Counted from the first letter of the stretch, positions 9,694-20,537 are shown. The stretch: DNA of 64,000 nucleotides from Moorena sp. SIOASIH (GCF_010671925.1 NZ_JAAHIH010000003.1:1116001-1180000), one strand, 5' to 3'. Notes: a model not told the origin generated them from the sequence alone. Made by a program: numbers and translations.

Positions 9694-10260
9694 ATCTCAA
9701 AATCATTATCTGTATCATCTCAAGATGCACCATTAAATTCCCTAAGACTTATATCCTTTTTCTAAAAAAAATGCAACATAGGATTGTCGGTTGATTGGTA
9801 ATGGGTAATCGGTAATTGGTAATATTACGACCATTACCAATGTCCAATTACACATTCCCTTTAGGGATGAGTTATTTGTTGCAGGTATTTAGAGAGTAGG
9901 GATAAATCCTGTTTATACTTGTAAATATCAAATATAACAGCAATTCAATGCTTTTGTAATCCGAAATTACCCTGAATATAGTATAAAATTAATGTCAAGC
10001 AATGCTCTTGAATTTGCTAAAGTTTTTTGACGACGATTTAACGGGTTAAATCAGTAATTAATTTCAAGTTTAAATTGATACTATCAAGTTCGCTGGCTTC
10101 CTTTGTTTATAGCATTGATAGCAATCCGTTTAGGAATGGTGATAATTTTTGTTCCCTACTCCCTACTCCCTACTCCCTACTCCCTGCTCCCTGCTCCATT
10201 TAAACCAAAATACTCTGTCCTAAACTATACTTCGGTTGCTATAACTTTAATTATATCTTA
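9694..10260. other. Long AT-rich intergenic region with repeats
   Basis: Holds a GGTAATTGGTAAT/ATTACCAAT inverted repeat near 9800-9845 and, from 10118, a copy of the ATAGCAATCC...GATAATTTTTGTTCCC element ending in a (CCCTACT)n array near 10155-10190. No gene seen. Confidence 0.6.
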
Positions 10261-12897
10261 CTACTTATCAATATAGTGTTTAAGTAATTTACGAAGTTGT
10301 TTCAACTGAAACCCTTCAGCTAATTCAGTAATTTCTTGGACAAAGGGGGCTAACTTAGGATCCAATTCTTCAAGCTTGTTAACCTCTTGGATAATGCCAT
10401 TAAGGTCACCTTTTTTTCCTAGGTCATACAGTTGCTGGATGACATCTACTGGAGGAAGGATAATTTCTGAAGGATGAGGTACTCCAGATGAGGGATGAAT
10501 CTCAGAATCTGTTTCCGCCTTGCTCTTTTCTCCTGGATCTTTTTCTTGATAAACCCATTCCAGTCCCAAATGAACCTGTAACATGTCTAGCAGAGTTTTT
10601 GCCTGTATTGGCTTGGTTAGAAAATCGTCACCCCCAGCATCCAAACTCCTGTGCTGGTCACTTTCAAACACACTGGCTGAAGATACAATCACCACAACAT
10701 TTTGTAATTGGGGGGACTGGCGCAGTTGCTGTATCATTTCAAAGCCATTCATCTCTGGCATAACCAAGTCGGTGATAATTAAGTCAGGGTGAAACTCGGC
10801 TGCTTTCTTCAAACCCTCCTGACCGTTACTAGCTTCAGCAATTTCAAAGCCAATTGCTGTTAGCAAATTGATTACTACCGAGCGATTTTCCCAACGGTCA
10901 TCCACCACTAATATTTTCCGCGTCTTACCTTGATAGCCAACAATTTTTCCTTCAACAGCAACTCCAGATCCTACTGACTCATCTTCAGCTGAGGGTAACT
11001 TGACATCGAACCAAAAAACACTGCCTTTCCCAAGTTGGCTTTGCACTTCTATGGTACTGCCCATCATCAAGACAATTTTATCACAAATGGCTAATCCCAG
11101 TCCGGTTCCTTGGGCTTGCTTGTTGGTATCTCCTACCTGCTCGAAGGGCAAAAATATCTTGTTTAATTGCTCAGGTGTCATACCTACACCTGTGTCTTCA
11201 ATTTGGAAGTGAATCTGGTAGGTAGACAATTTTTCTTTTGTTTCAACGTTGGCTGTTTGACTGGTGACTTTAAACGTCACTCCCCCACTGTCGGTAAATT
11301 TTATGGCGTTACCAATTAAGTTAATCAGCACCTGTCGCAGGCGTTTGTCATCAGCGTGAAGGCTGTTGGGAAGTTGAGAATCCGGTTGAAAAATAAATGA
11401 AATGTGCTTTTGATATGCTTTAATACGGCAGATTTCTGCTACCCCCTTAAGAAAGGAATGAAAATTAAAATTTTTGGGATTGAGTTCCATTTTCCGGGCT
11501 TCGATTTTGGATAGGTCTAAAATATCGTTAATCAGGGTTAACAGATGAGAGCCACATTGATGAATGATGCTGATACCTTTACGTTCTTTATCAGTCATTG
11601 TTGAGGAGCGTTGCAGAATTTGAGCATATCCCAAAATGCCGTTGAGGGGAGTTCTTAATTCATGGCTCATGTTGGCGAGGAATTCGCTTTTGGCTTGGTT
11701 AGCAACTTCTGCGTCCTGTTTAGCTTTAGCAAGTTGAGCGGTGCGTTCCTTAACCCGGTTTTCTAAATCTTCAAAGGACTCTTTTAACTGCACTGCCATT
11801 TTATTAAAATTCTCAGCTAAGACCCCAACTTCATCATTGGTCATCACAGGTACGGTTTGGGTCAAATCCCCAGCGGCTAGGCGAGCGGCTGTCTGACTAA
11901 TGACTAAAATTGGCTTGGTGATCCGGCGTGATAGCAGATACACTGCCACCAGGAGTACCCCTGCGGAGGTTAGCCCAATCAACAGAATACTCTCGGCGAA
12001 CTGGCGGGCTGGTGCAAATGCCTCTTTTTGGCTCATTTCCGCAAGGAAAGCTAAATTCTGATTAGAGAGCCAGCGATAAACACCAATAACGGGGGTGCGG
12101 TTATAGTTCAGGTAAAGTCCAAAACCATCTTGCTGAGCGATCGCGCTATCAATCCCAACACTACTAACTCCATCCACAAATTCTGCTTTTGCTGCGTCTT
12201 CACCTGAGATAAAAACTGTCTTGGAGCCAGCTCTGCCAACTAGATACGTTTCCGCCGTTTCTCCTAAACCGGTATTCTCCCGAATTAGGGTATCAACCTC
12301 TCCCAAATCCAAATCAACTTTCAATGCTGCCATTTTTACTCCCTTGGGATCAACAATGGGTGTAGCCAAGGTAATGGCTGCCTTTTTGGTTGCAGAGGAG
12401 AGGTAAAAGTTGGGCACAACAGCATCAACTAACTCAGCTGTAAAGTAAGTGGTCGGGTATCCCAGTGGTCGGAATTTTCCCTTCATGGTTGGATTCTGGG
12501 AAGAAAAGATCACGAAGCCGTCATTACCGGTTACAGTAATGCCTTCCATGTTTGGTTTAACCGCAACAAGCTGGGAGACATAGTCACGTAAGTTAGCGTA
12601 GGCTCTTTGATAGGAGGGTTGGGATTGATCCGTCGTTAGTAATATTGCGATCGCATCCTTTATTTCTTGTTGTTGGCTCACCAAGAGGACATCCTTGAGC
12701 TGATTTTCAACCCACTTATCCAACTGATAGGCTTTCAGGGAGGTAGCCACGGTCAGGTGATTTCTGACCTGTTGTTCTAATGATTCCCTAGCGCGACTGT
12801 AAGCCGCCACTGCCACAAGGCTGATTGTCACAACTGACAGTAGGGAAAAATAGCTCACCAATTGAGTCAGTAAACTTTTACTTTTCTGGGGCTTCAT
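10261..12897 (-). CDS. Hybrid sensor histidine kinase (Cache-HAMP-HisKA-HATPase-REC)
   Basis: 878 aa membrane kinase. TM1 is near residues 12-32, followed by a ~270-residue periplasmic dCache-like domain. TM2 is near 302-325, HAMP near 327-380, then a coiled coil. The H-box is [13 protein letters not shown], with phospho-His predicted. ATPase boxes are [16 protein letters not shown] and GTGLGL. A C-terminal receiver has ILVVDD, the phosphoacceptor Asp in [12 protein letters not shown] and the Lys in FLTKPI. A short helical tail follows. The ATG lies 5 bp after the stop of the solute-binding lipoprotein gene, so the two are surely co-transcribed. The lipoprotein may present ligand to the Cache domain. 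No separate output regulator is adjacent. Confidence 0.93.
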   Translation of the reverse strand: MKPQKSKSLLTQLVSYFSLLSVVTISLVAVAAYSRARESLEQQVRNHLTVATSLKAYQLDKWVENQLKDVLLVSQQQEIKDAIAILLTTDQSQPSYQRAYANLRDYVSQLVAVKPNMEGITVTGNDGFVIFSSQNPTMKGKFRPLGYPTTYFTAELVDAVVPNFYLSSATKKAAITLATPIVDPKGVKMAALKVDLDLGEVDTLIRENTGLGETAETYLVGRAGSKTVFISGEDAAKAEFVDGVSSVGIDSAIAQQDGFGLYLNYNRTPVIGVYRWLSNQNLAFLAEMSQKEAFAPARQFAESILLIGLTSAGVLLVAVYLLSRRITKPILVISQTAARLAAGDLTQTVPVMTNDEVGVLAENFNKMAVQLKESFEDLENRVKERTAQLAKAKQDAEVANQAKSEFLANMSHELRTPLNGILGYAQILQRSSTMTDKERKGISIIHQCGSHLLTLINDILDLSKIEARKMELNPKNFNFHSFLKGVAEICRIKAYQKHISFIFQPDSQLPNSLHADDKRLRQVLINLIGNAIKFTDSGGVTFKVTSQTANVETKEKLSTYQIHFQIEDTGVGMTPEQLNKIFLPFEQVGDTNKQAQGTGLGLAICDKIVLMMGSTIEVQSQLGKGSVFWFDVKLPSAEDESVGSGVAVEGKIVGYQGKTRKILVVDDRWENRSVVINLLTAIGFEIAEASNGQEGLKKAAEFHPDLIITDLVMPEMNGFEMIQQLRQSPQLQNVVVIVSSASVFESDQHRSLDAGGDDFLTKPIQAKTLLDMLQVHLGLEWVYQEKDPGEKSKAETDSEIHPSSGVPHPSEIILPPVDVIQQLYDLGKKGDLNGIIQEVNKLEELDPKLAPFVQEITELAEGFQLKQLRKLLKHYIDK

Positions 12898-12902
12898 CGT
12901 TT

Positions 12903-14315
12903 TTACCTCGACTGGGCGAAAATTTCCTTAATCTGGGCGATCGCCCCATTGGCAGCTTGCTTAGGGGATAAATCCTGTTGAATAATCCCTAAAATTGCCT
13001 TAGCCCAAACATTCTGGCTAGACACCAGGCTATAAGCGGGATGGAAAACGGTATAAGACGGACGGTTTGGTTGCTGGTATTGCCTAATTCCGCTGGCTAG
13101 GTGGGGGTCAGTAGGCTTACCCCAGAAAGGGTCTTTGAACAGTGGGGTCATCACAGGGAGGATACGTCCCTTGGAACCCTCCTTGAGCAACCGATTCAGG
13201 TTTTCTGGTTGGAGTAGATAGGATAGGAAATTCTTTGCCGCCTCCTGATGTTTAGCGGCTTTAGGGATAACGATTTGTTTAACGGTTGAAATCAACCTAA
13301 GTCTCCGCCCATCGGGTTTCTTCGGCCAACCTCCTGTCACAATTTGTTTGAAGTAGCGTTCCGCTGCTTGTTGATTATATTGATTTCGCTCCAGCTTCTG
13401 AGTTCCAGGAATTCCCACTGTAGAGTTAAGAGTCATCAGGGATTCACTTTCCAGGAAGCTGACATTATTCCCAGCGCCAGTCCATTCTACTGCTCTCGGT
13501 GGCACATACCCATCTTGATAGAAGCTAGCGTATTGTTTTAAGGCAGCAATTATGCCCTGGCGAGCATCAGGGGCATCGAGCAACAACTGACCTTTTTCAT
13601 TTAAGATTTTGACATTGTAGGCTTCCAGGAACTGTTCAAATATTTGCAGGGTATCAGCCTGCACAGCAGACATACACAAACCTAAGCCATAGATATTTTT
13701 TCGCCCACTAGCACGCAATTTATTCTGCGCTTGCTTCCAAAAGTTCCAAAATGCATCCCACTCTTGGGGAATTGCCCGATCACTCAGACCTACCTCTTCG
13801 AGAAGACTGCGCCAGTAGTGAACATGGACTGTAGTCTGGGCGATGGGTACAGCATAGTAGCTGCGCTTTTTAGTAATATTGTTCCCATAGTAGACGGCTT
13901 GTAAAGCTGTAGGAAAGAAGTCGTATTTAATGGGATTTAGCAAGTCAGATACATCAGCTAATTTGTTTGTCCAGGCCAGATTGGGAAACAGATCAAAATT
14001 GCCGTCGGTAGTAAATACCACATCCGGTGCATTGCCTTGGTCAATGGCTTTGAGAGTATCTTGGCTGATAGTGTTTGGTGGTACTAGCCTCAGTTCAGCT
14101 TTAAGCCCAGATTCTTTTTCCCACCCGCGAACTATCTCAACAATCACTTCATTTTCTTCAGGTAGATACCCTAGCATCCACCAGATCCGAAGCTGAGCAT
14201 CTTCGGAAGATAAATTCCCATTAGGACTTGGTTGATTAGGAGTTTGGGTACAGTTAGCTAGCCCTAAACCAAGCAAAAACAGGGATAGCCGAGTGAATTC
14301 ACGCCTAGAAGTCAT
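12903..14315 (-). CDS. ABC-type sugar solute-binding lipoprotein paired with a kinase
   Basis: 470 aa, family 1 extracellular solute-binding protein (MalE/UgpB-like). The N-terminus [10 protein letters not shown] fits a twin-arginine motif and is followed by a hydrophobic stretch and Cys at LANC, a slightly atypical lipobox. It is therefore predicted to be a Tat-exported lipoprotein. The mature region has IRIWW-like and FTTDGN segments and the C-terminal pattern [14 protein letters not shown] typical of the family. No permease or ATPase genes are nearby. The only partner is the hybrid kinase 5 bp downstream, which suggests a sensing rather than an uptake role. Ligand unknown; a sugar is inferred from family only. 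Confidence 0.88.
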   Translation of the reverse strand: MTSRREFTRLSLFLLGLGLANCTQTPNQPSPNGNLSSEDAQLRIWWMLGYLPEENEVIVEIVRGWEKESGLKAELRLVPPNTISQDTLKAIDQGNAPDVVFTTDGNFDLFPNLAWTNKLADVSDLLNPIKYDFFPTALQAVYYGNNITKKRSYYAVPIAQTTVHVHYWRSLLEEVGLSDRAIPQEWDAFWNFWKQAQNKLRASGRKNIYGLGLCMSAVQADTLQIFEQFLEAYNVKILNEKGQLLLDAPDARQGIIAALKQYASFYQDGYVPPRAVEWTGAGNNVSFLESESLMTLNSTVGIPGTQKLERNQYNQQAAERYFKQIVTGGWPKKPDGRRLRLISTVKQIVIPKAAKHQEAAKNFLSYLLQPENLNRLLKEGSKGRILPVMTPLFKDPFWGKPTDPHLASGIRQYQQPNRPSYTVFHPAYSLVSSQNVWAKAILGIIQQDLSPKQAANGAIAQIKEIFAQSR

Positions 14316-14393
14316 CGGGTATGGTGATTAGAGCCTTTGCTAACTGTATAATTCCCAGGTTGGATAAAAAAATTCCTACAGACAAGGAGGACA

Positions 14394-14450
14394 AGGGAGA
14401 GATGGGGAGATGGGGAGATGGGGAGATGGGGAGATGGGGAGATGGGGAAG
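14394..14450. repeat. Octamer tandem array (GAGATGGG)n
   Basis: About six units of GAGATGGG in the divergent spacer between the solute-binding protein and the MFS gene. The period is eight here, unlike the seven seen in most arrays of this window. Confidence 0.85.
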
Positions 14451-14533
14451 TAATACCTTTGATGGCAACTTTGTATCAAGTAAATAGCGGCTAAAGAGCG
14501 GCTGATCTCACGTTCGCTATATCTACCAAAGCC

Positions 14534-14657
14534 ATAGCAATCCGTGTAGGAATTGTGATAATTTTTGTTCCCTGTTCCCTACTCCCTACTCCCTACTCCC
14601 TACTCCCTACTCCCTGTTCCCTACTCCCTGTTCCCTGTTCCCTGTTCCCTTTGCTAT
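14534..14657. mobile_element. ATAGCAA...TTGCTAT element with expanded heptamers
   Basis: Starts ATAGCAATCC, continues to GATAATTTTTGTTCCC, then about ten TACTCCC/TGTTCCC heptamers, and closes with TTTGCTAT. The outer ATAGCAA/TTGCTAT is an inverted repeat. Related copies lie at 10118, 49881 and near 57405. It lies directly upstream of the MFS start and is open in that gene's frame, so it could be mistaken for an N-terminal extension. Confidence 0.7.
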
Positions 14658-14699
14658 TTTACTGTAAACTTAAATGTAAAGAATTGTAAATGCTACTCA

Positions 14700-15998
14700 A
14701 TGGCTCAACCCCTCAACCTTTTAACCTTACCGAAATTGCTCAATAAATTATTATCTTTGCTCCCAGCATTAAGGCAAGAGATTTGGATTCTAGCAACCGG
14801 TCGATTGTTATTGCATATCGGTCAAGGGTTTACTTTAGTTTATGCCTCGATTTTTTTTGTTAATCAGATTGGTTTATCCGCCACCCAAGTTGGAATTGCT
14901 CTAGGGAGTTCTTCAATTTCTGGAGTATTAGGACGCTTGATATCAGGGACTTTGGCTGATTCCAAGTTTTGGGGACGCAAGAAAACTTTGCTACTCTCGG
15001 CAGCTGTTTCTGCTCTAGCAAGCCTTTGTTTAGCGTTTACCTATAATTTTCACACTCTGGTTATTGCTAACTTACTGATGGGTTTAGGGATTGGTCTATA
15101 TTGGCCTCCTACTGAGGCAGTGGTTACCGATCTAACCACTCCTGTTCAGCGTAATGAAGCCTTTTCAGTGACTCGTTTAGCTGATAGCTTAGGACTAGGA
15201 TTGGGAGTTATTGGGGCAGGCCAGTTAATTGCTGCTTCTGGGAGTTACCGTACTTTATTTGTGCTAAAAAGTATTTTTTATGTGATTTTCTTCGTTGTCA
15301 TTTATTTAGCGATCGCAGAAACAAATAACGTTCAAGATGTGCCTCAATCCCCTACCCAATCCTGGAAACAAGCACTAAGCGATCGCTTTTTGATGATTTG
15401 GTTACTAGGGAATACTCTCTTCACTACCTATGATGCTGAACTCAATAGCATTATGCCCCTATATTTTGCAAATTTTGTTCCAGGAGGAGGAACAGAAACC
15501 GGATTAGCTCCAGAAACGATTAGTCTTATTTTCTTCTGGCATGTCGCCTTTAGTGCCATTTTCCAACTACCTGTTGCCCGCTTTGTAAACCAGTTTAAAC
15601 GCACCAATATCTTGATGGTTTCTTTACTGCTGTGGTCTGGAGGATTTGTGTTAGTGTGGCTCACAGGAATTGTTGATAATCTGGCAGTTATTCCAGCATT
15701 TTTTGCTTTGTTACTCTTAGCCTTAGCTAAGGTAATTTATATCCCTTCTGCCTCTTCTTTGGTGGGGGATTTAGCTCCACAATCTTTGCGAGGAGTTTAC
15801 TTTTCTCTTGAATCTCAGTGTTGGGCAGTAGGTTACTTTATTGGACCGTCTTTAGGAGGTTGGGCATTGGACCAATCTCCAGAATTTAGCAGTGGTTTTT
15901 GGTTAGTGACTGCTAGCAGTGTGGGCTTAGGTTTTGGGATTTTATCCTATCTGGGCAAGAAAAGTCATGAGGTCTTAGGTGTTAGGCATCAGGCTTGA
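14700..15998 (+). CDS. Major facilitator superfamily transporter
   Basis: 432 aa from the ATG at 14700 (MAQPLNLLTLPKLL). The open frame extends upstream to 14565, but those 45 codons are translated heptamer repeat and are rejected. About twelve hydrophobic helices. The loop 2-3 region GRLISGTLADSKFWGRKKTLL matches the MFS motif A (G-x-LaD-x-GRKk-l). A cytoplasmic loop before TM7 holds QSWKQALSDRF. Substrate is not deducible; the fold resembles drug/sugar proton antiporters. The frame stays open a few residues into a GCATTAGG-type repeat at the 3' end. Confidence 0.88.
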   Translation: MAQPLNLLTLPKLLNKLLSLLPALRQEIWILATGRLLLHIGQGFTLVYASIFFVNQIGLSATQVGIALGSSSISGVLGRLISGTLADSKFWGRKKTLLLSAAVSALASLCLAFTYNFHTLVIANLLMGLGIGLYWPPTEAVVTDLTTPVQRNEAFSVTRLADSLGLGLGVIGAGQLIAASGSYRTLFVLKSIFYVIFFVVIYLAIAETNNVQDVPQSPTQSWKQALSDRFLMIWLLGNTLFTTYDAELNSIMPLYFANFVPGGGTETGLAPETISLIFFWHVAFSAIFQLPVARFVNQFKRTNILMVSLLLWSGGFVLVWLTGIVDNLAVIPAFFALLLLALAKVIYIPSASSLVGDLAPQSLRGVYFSLESQCWAVGYFIGPSLGGWALDQSPEFSSGFWLVTASSVGLGFGILSYLGKKSHEVLGVRHQA

Positions 15999-16192
15999 GG
16001 CATTAGGTGTGAATTTTTCAGGAAAATTGAGTATGAAAGATTCATAATTGATTTAAAAAGCATTATTTATGGTATTTTCAGCTATTTTTATGAACTTTAA
16101 AACTTTAATTGTGAGGCATTAAGCATCATAATTTTTGCTTGAGGATTAGGCTTTAAGTCCTAAAACCCGACACCTAACACCTATCACCTATA

Positions 16193-16347
16193 GCGTTTGT
16201 ATTTGAGATGTAAACCTGTATGGTCTTTTTTTATTGGACAATATGAAGATCTCGAACCCCTCTTGCCTCTTGCCTCTTGCCTCTTGCCTCTTGCCTCTTG
16301 CCTCTTGGCCTTTGGGAGTATGTTGACAACCCAGATACAAACGCGCT
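16193..16347. mobile_element. 155-bp MITE flanked by 11-bp direct repeat
   Basis: Imperfect terminal inverted repeats, GCGTTTGTATTTGAG at the left and CAGATACAAACGCG at the right. Both sides are flanked by TATCACCTATA (16182-16192 and 16348-16358). The centre carries a (CTCTTGC)n heptamer array. A second copy with the same ends lies near 57462-57604. The upstream part of the open frame of the nblS-like gene runs through this element. Confidence 0.8.
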
Positions 16348-16499
16348 TATCACCTATAATCTTTATTTTCCCATCAAGAGGTAAGGTTTTCTGGCTTTAT
16401 AATTGGAGGATAGCCAAAAGTAGATGCTTTGCCAAAATCAAAGCATCTACCTTTGGAAGGAGTGTTGTTGTCTTACCTGTTGAGAGAGTTGAACTGACC

Positions 16500-18509
16500 T
16501 TGCTAGCTTTGCTAAAAACCCTTATCGACATTATCAGGCGTTGGTGGTCGGAGTTTACCCTCCAGACCAAGCTAATGGCAGCAGCAACTCTGGTTGTCTC
16601 ATTGCTCATGAGTGGCTTGACCTTCTGGGCGGTGAATACGATTCAGCAGGATGCTAGGATGAACGACACTCGCTTTGGTCGTGATCTCGGTCTCTTGCTG
16701 GCTGCCAACGTTGAACCTCATGTTGCGGCACATAATTTCGACGAACTAGCTCGCTTTTCCAGCCGCTTCTACAGTAGTACCTCTAGTGTGCGTTACATTA
16801 TCTATGCTGACGAGGATGGGGAAATAATCTTTGGTATTCCTTTCTCCGCAGCAGAAGTAAAGAATTCTTTAACCATTAAGCGTCGGATTGAGCTACCGGA
16901 GGGCTACGCCAAAAACTCTGATCAGCCCATGGCACGGCAGCACCTGACTCCTGATGGTCAAGTCACTGATGTGTTTGTTCCCTTAATTGACGAAAACAAA
17001 TACTTAGGGGTTTTAGCTGTGGGCATTAACCCTAACCCTACGGTGGTGGTTTCCTCCAATTTAACCAGAGATGTGACTATTGCTGTGTTTATCTCGATCT
17101 GGGTGATGGTGATTTTAGGTGCAGTGGGCAACGCCTTGAATATCACTAAGCCCATTAAAGAACTACTAGTAGGGGTGAGAAATATTGCTGCTGGTAATTT
17201 CAAGCAGCGGATTGAGATGCCTTCGGGAGTAGAACTGAGGGAATTGGTGTGTAGCTTCAATGACATGGCAGAGCGCTTAGAACGCTATGAGGAGCAAAAT
17301 ATTGAAGAACTTACCGCAGAAAAAGCTAAGTTAGAGACTCTAGTTTCCACAATTGCCGATGGTGCTGTACTGATTGATACCAATTTTAAGGTAATGTTAG
17401 TCAACCCGACAGCACGGCGGATTTTTGGTTGGGAGGAGGAAGACATTGTCGGTAAAAATGTCTTATACCATCTCCCTGATGTGGTCGCAATGGAACTAAC
17501 ACGACCGCTCTATCAAATGGCTACAGCGGAGAAATCCACAGAAACAGAACGGGAATCCCGGGAAGGTGAAGAGTTTCGTATTACTCTGACCAAACCCATC
17601 TCTCGCACAGTTCGGATTCTGCTAAGTAAGGTACTCAACCAATACCGGGAAAATATTAACGGAATTGCTATCACTGTTCAGGATATCACCCGTGAGGTGG
17701 AGCTTAATCAGGCAAAAAGCAATTTCATCAGCAATGTTTCCCACGAACTCAGAACACCTCTATTTAACATTAAATCATTTATCGAAACCCTCCACGACTA
17801 CGGCGAAGAACTATGCGAAGCTGAGCGAAAGGAGTTTCTTGACACGGCTAATCGGGAAACTGACCGATTAACCCGTCTAGTTAACGATGTCCTAGATTTA
17901 TCACGGCTGGAATCTTGTCGAATTTATCAACTTGAACCCTTTGACATTGTTCGACCTATAGAGCAAACCCTGCGCACTTATCAGCTCAACGCTCGTGACC
18001 AAACCATTGAACTGGCTCAGGAGATTGAACCAGATTTACCACCAGTTATGGGTCACTACGATTTGTTGCTCCAAGTCTTGGCTAATTTAGTGGGCAACTC
18101 GTTGAAATTCACTGAGCCTGGTGGACGAGTGGTAATTCGTGCTTATCAATTAGAACCAGAACTCAATCCCCAAGAAGGAAAAGGCAGGGTGCGAATTGAA
18201 ATCTCTGATACGGGAATTGGCATTGCTCCAGAAGACCAACAGGCGATTTTTGACCGATTTTTCCGGGTAGAAAACCGAGTTCATACCCTGGAAGGGACGG
18301 GATTGGGGCTTTCAATTGTCAGAAACATTATCGAAAGACATCATAGCCGAGTACACTTAGTTAGTGAAGTGGGAGTTGGGACAACATTCTGGTTTGATTT
18401 AGAGGTGTGTGAAGAAAAAAAAATTACGGTTAAAGAACATTTGCAAGTAGACACCTCACAGACAATACCAACCGACTCAGCGACTGCTAGTAATCTGTCA
18501 ATTTCGTAG
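16500..18509 (+). CDS. nblS: Sensor histidine kinase NblS/Hik33 (DspA) family
   Basis: About 669 aa from a TTG at 16500. The open frame starts at 16197 but its first part is translated MITE sequence; WWSEFTLQTKLM is the conserved NblS N-terminal segment. TM1 follows at once, then an extracytoplasmic sensor region, TM2, a HAMP (TKPIKELLVGVRNIAAGNF), a PAS domain (STIADGAVLIDTNF) and the H-box [12 protein letters not shown]. ATPase boxes are NLVGNSLKFT, DTGIGI and GTGLGLSIV. NblS/Hik33 is the cyanobacterial kinase governing high-light, cold and nutrient-stress responses including phycobilisome turnover, working with RpaB; no regulator gene is adjacent here. Start choice is tentative because ATG 16320 lies inside the repeat. 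Confidence 0.88.
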   Translation: MLALLKTLIDIIRRWWSEFTLQTKLMAAATLVVSLLMSGLTFWAVNTIQQDARMNDTRFGRDLGLLLAANVEPHVAAHNFDELARFSSRFYSSTSSVRYIIYADEDGEIIFGIPFSAAEVKNSLTIKRRIELPEGYAKNSDQPMARQHLTPDGQVTDVFVPLIDENKYLGVLAVGINPNPTVVVSSNLTRDVTIAVFISIWVMVILGAVGNALNITKPIKELLVGVRNIAAGNFKQRIEMPSGVELRELVCSFNDMAERLERYEEQNIEELTAEKAKLETLVSTIADGAVLIDTNFKVMLVNPTARRIFGWEEEDIVGKNVLYHLPDVVAMELTRPLYQMATAEKSTETERESREGEEFRITLTKPISRTVRILLSKVLNQYRENINGIAITVQDITREVELNQAKSNFISNVSHELRTPLFNIKSFIETLHDYGEELCEAERKEFLDTANRETDRLTRLVNDVLDLSRLESCRIYQLEPFDIVRPIEQTLRTYQLNARDQTIELAQEIEPDLPPVMGHYDLLLQVLANLVGNSLKFTEPGGRVVIRAYQLEPELNPQEGKGRVRIEISDTGIGIAPEDQQAIFDRFFRVENRVHTLEGTGLGLSIVRNIIERHHSRVHLVSEVGVGTTFWFDLEVCEEKKITVKEHLQVDTSQTIPTDSATASNLSIS

Positions 18510-18529
18510 CGCTTAGTACTATCATGTCT

Positions 18530-18910
18530 AGTCAATTCGTCAGCTGTCAGCCGTCAGCTGTCAGCCGTCAGCTTAAAATAAACCTCGTTCGCGTAGCGTG
18601 CGCCGATGCGCAAACGGGAGAATTTAATATTAAGAGATTAATGATAATTTAAAGTCTTCAGAAAAGTCCTTGGCCTTGGCCTTTGGGCCACGCTACGCTC
18701 TTGGCTAAGCTACGCGAACAGCTTTCCGTAACTCAGCATTATTCGAATGCTTACCTCTTTTATTCTTAACGCTTTCCTCAGCATTATTCGAATGCTTACC
18801 TCTTTTATTCAAAAGCACCTCAAGTAGCGTGCCCATAGCCCATAAGCACCTCAAGTAGCATCTCAAGTAGCGCTAATCGCTGACCGCTGATAGCTGAATG
18901 CTTACGTCAA
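18530..18910. repeat. Repeat-filled intergenic region
   Basis: Contains CAGCTGT/CAGCCGT heptamers (18540-18573), a TTCGCGTAGCGTG hairpin repeat (18586-18612), a diverged double copy near 18678-18720, and a 32-bp direct repeat beginning CAGCATTATTCGAATGC at about 18736 and again at about 18778. No gene seen. Confidence 0.75.
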
Positions 18911-18938
18911 TTCAATTTTGACGGAATACTAGTTGACC

Positions 18939-19310
18939 TTAACTAGTGGCCATCAGGGCTAGCAAAAAGCTAGCAGCGATTAATACCAATAGACCTAGTA
19001 AGGCTGGGTTTCTTTGACACCAAAGCCTGACGGATTCGAGTAAGCCACGCTGGGGATTATAAATCTGCTCAGGCTCTAAGGTACTTTCAGAACTATCGTC
19101 GTAAAGGGTACACTGCTTAGCATAGGGACGTTGGGGAAAGGTACAGGTATCATCAGCATGATAGGTACAGGTTTCACACAAGGGGGTATCTCCTGTGGTT
19201 TGGTGTAAGGTAATCCCCGGATGACCATAGGCTTTAAGGATTGCTCCACAATGGGGACAGGTAATCACCTTGCTATTGATAGGTTGATGGCATTTGGGAC
19301 AATTGGTCAT
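18939..19310 (-). CDS. Zinc-ribbon protein with C-terminal membrane anchor
   Basis: 123 aa. The N-terminal zinc ribbon has CPKCHQP near residue 4 and CPHCGA near 18. A second Cys cluster follows, CETCTYHADDTCTFPQRPYAKQC. The C-terminus is one hydrophobic helix (LLGLLVLIAASFLLALMA), predicted to anchor it in the membrane. No enzymatic motif. The start is supported by the immediate Cys motif. It is divergent from the hydrolase at 19404. A conserved hypothetical type common in cyanobacteria; function unknown. Confidence 0.78.
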   Translation of the reverse strand: MTNCPKCHQPINSKVITCPHCGAILKAYGHPGITLHQTTGDTPLCETCTYHADDTCTFPQRPYAKQCTLYDDSSESTLEPEQIYNPQRGLLESVRLWCQRNPALLGLLVLIAASFLLALMATS

Positions 19311-19403
19311 TAGTCATTAGTCATTTCTCAATAGTTATTTCTTAATCTTAACTGTCTTACACATCCAGCTGATTCCTGTTCTTTGCCTCTTTAGGGTTTA
19401 ATC

Positions 19404-20045
19404 ATGTCCCCGTACTTAATTATTTGCCCCGGTATCCATGACCACCAACTGACCCAGGATTTTTTAGCAAGTTTGGAGCTATCAAGTCCTTGGACTGAGA
19501 AAGTGTTAATTTTTCCAGCTCAGGACTACCCAGCTTACTCTGCTATTCATATTTTAGAGTTCTTGCAACGTCACATTGGTTTGGTGAAGACTCCCATAGT
19601 CTTGATCAGCTTCAGTGCTGGGGTAGTGGGTGCGATCGCAGCAGCTTGGGGTTGGCAGCTACTGGGAGGAAACATCCAAGCATTGATCGCTATTGATGGC
19701 TGGGGTGTCCCTCTGTATGGCAATTTTCCCATCCACCGGATTAGTCACGATTACTTTACCCACTGGAGTTCAGCGCTATTGGGGGCAGGGCAAGACAGTT
19801 TCTATGCTTCACCACCTATAGCCCATTTGGATTTGTGGCGATCGCCTGGTCAGTGCCAAGGCTGGTGGGTTCAGGTGCCTAGAGGTGAGCAACCACCAGA
19901 ACGAATTTATATCACTGCGGCTGAGTTTATTATCGAGTTATTGGTGATTTACTCAATAGACTTCTTCCAGAAGTCGGGAACAGGGAACAGGGAACAGGGA
20001 ACAGAGAACAGTGGAGAAGAATTGACACAAAAACTATCAGAATAA
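19404..20045 (+). CDS. Alpha/beta hydrolase-like protein
   Basis: 213 aa. A nucleophile-elbow-like SFSAGVVG near residue 73 follows PIVLI, matching strand-Sx-turn-helix of alpha/beta hydrolases. The N-terminus YLIICPGIHDHQL resembles the oxyanion region. A short Asp segment (IDGWGVP) and late HLDLWRSPGQ follow. Substrate unknown. The last ~20 residues (GTGNREQGTEN) are encoded by a (GAACAGG)n heptamer array and are not original domain sequence. Cytoplasmic by lack of signal. Confidence 0.7.
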   Translation: MSPYLIICPGIHDHQLTQDFLASLELSSPWTEKVLIFPAQDYPAYSAIHILEFLQRHIGLVKTPIVLISFSAGVVGAIAAAWGWQLLGGNIQALIAIDGWGVPLYGNFPIHRISHDYFTHWSSALLGAGQDSFYASPPIAHLDLWRSPGQCQGWWVQVPRGEQPPERIYITAAEFIIELLVIYSIDFFQKSGTGNREQGTENSGEELTQKLSE

Positions 20046-20537
20046 TACTTTTGCAAGAGCTCTAATTAAGTAATTAGCTAGATAGTAGAATTTGGTTGAG
20101 TATCATCAAGCTTGAACTATTGTGGAAGAACACGAAATAGTAACAATTGCTGAGTATCAAGCAACAGCAGAATCTTTCCGGGAAGGCACCTGGAATCACG
20201 ATGTCTCTCAAAATCGCAACGCCTTGGTGGATGCTATGCCCCGTAATCCAGGCAAGATTCTGGATTTAGGTTGTGGTCCTGGTAGAGACTTGGTGGCTTT
20301 TAAAGACCAGGGCCATCAAGTAATTGGTCTCGATGCTACATCAGCATTTGTTAGGATGGCGCAACAAGTTTCAGGATGCGAGGTTTGGCAGCAATCGTTT
20401 CTGAACCTCAAGCTGCCACCAAAGAGCTTTGATGGGATCTTTGCCAATGCATCCCTGATTCATATTCCCCGTGCTTCCATGGTGAGGGTACTTAAGGACA
20501 TAAAGCGATCGCTTGTTAGCAATGGTGCCATAGTTAT

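Noticed and set aside
16197-16499. N-terminal extension of the NblS-like kinase
   Set aside because: Encoded by a MITE with a heptamer array; NblS proteins begin near the WWSEFTLQTKL segment.
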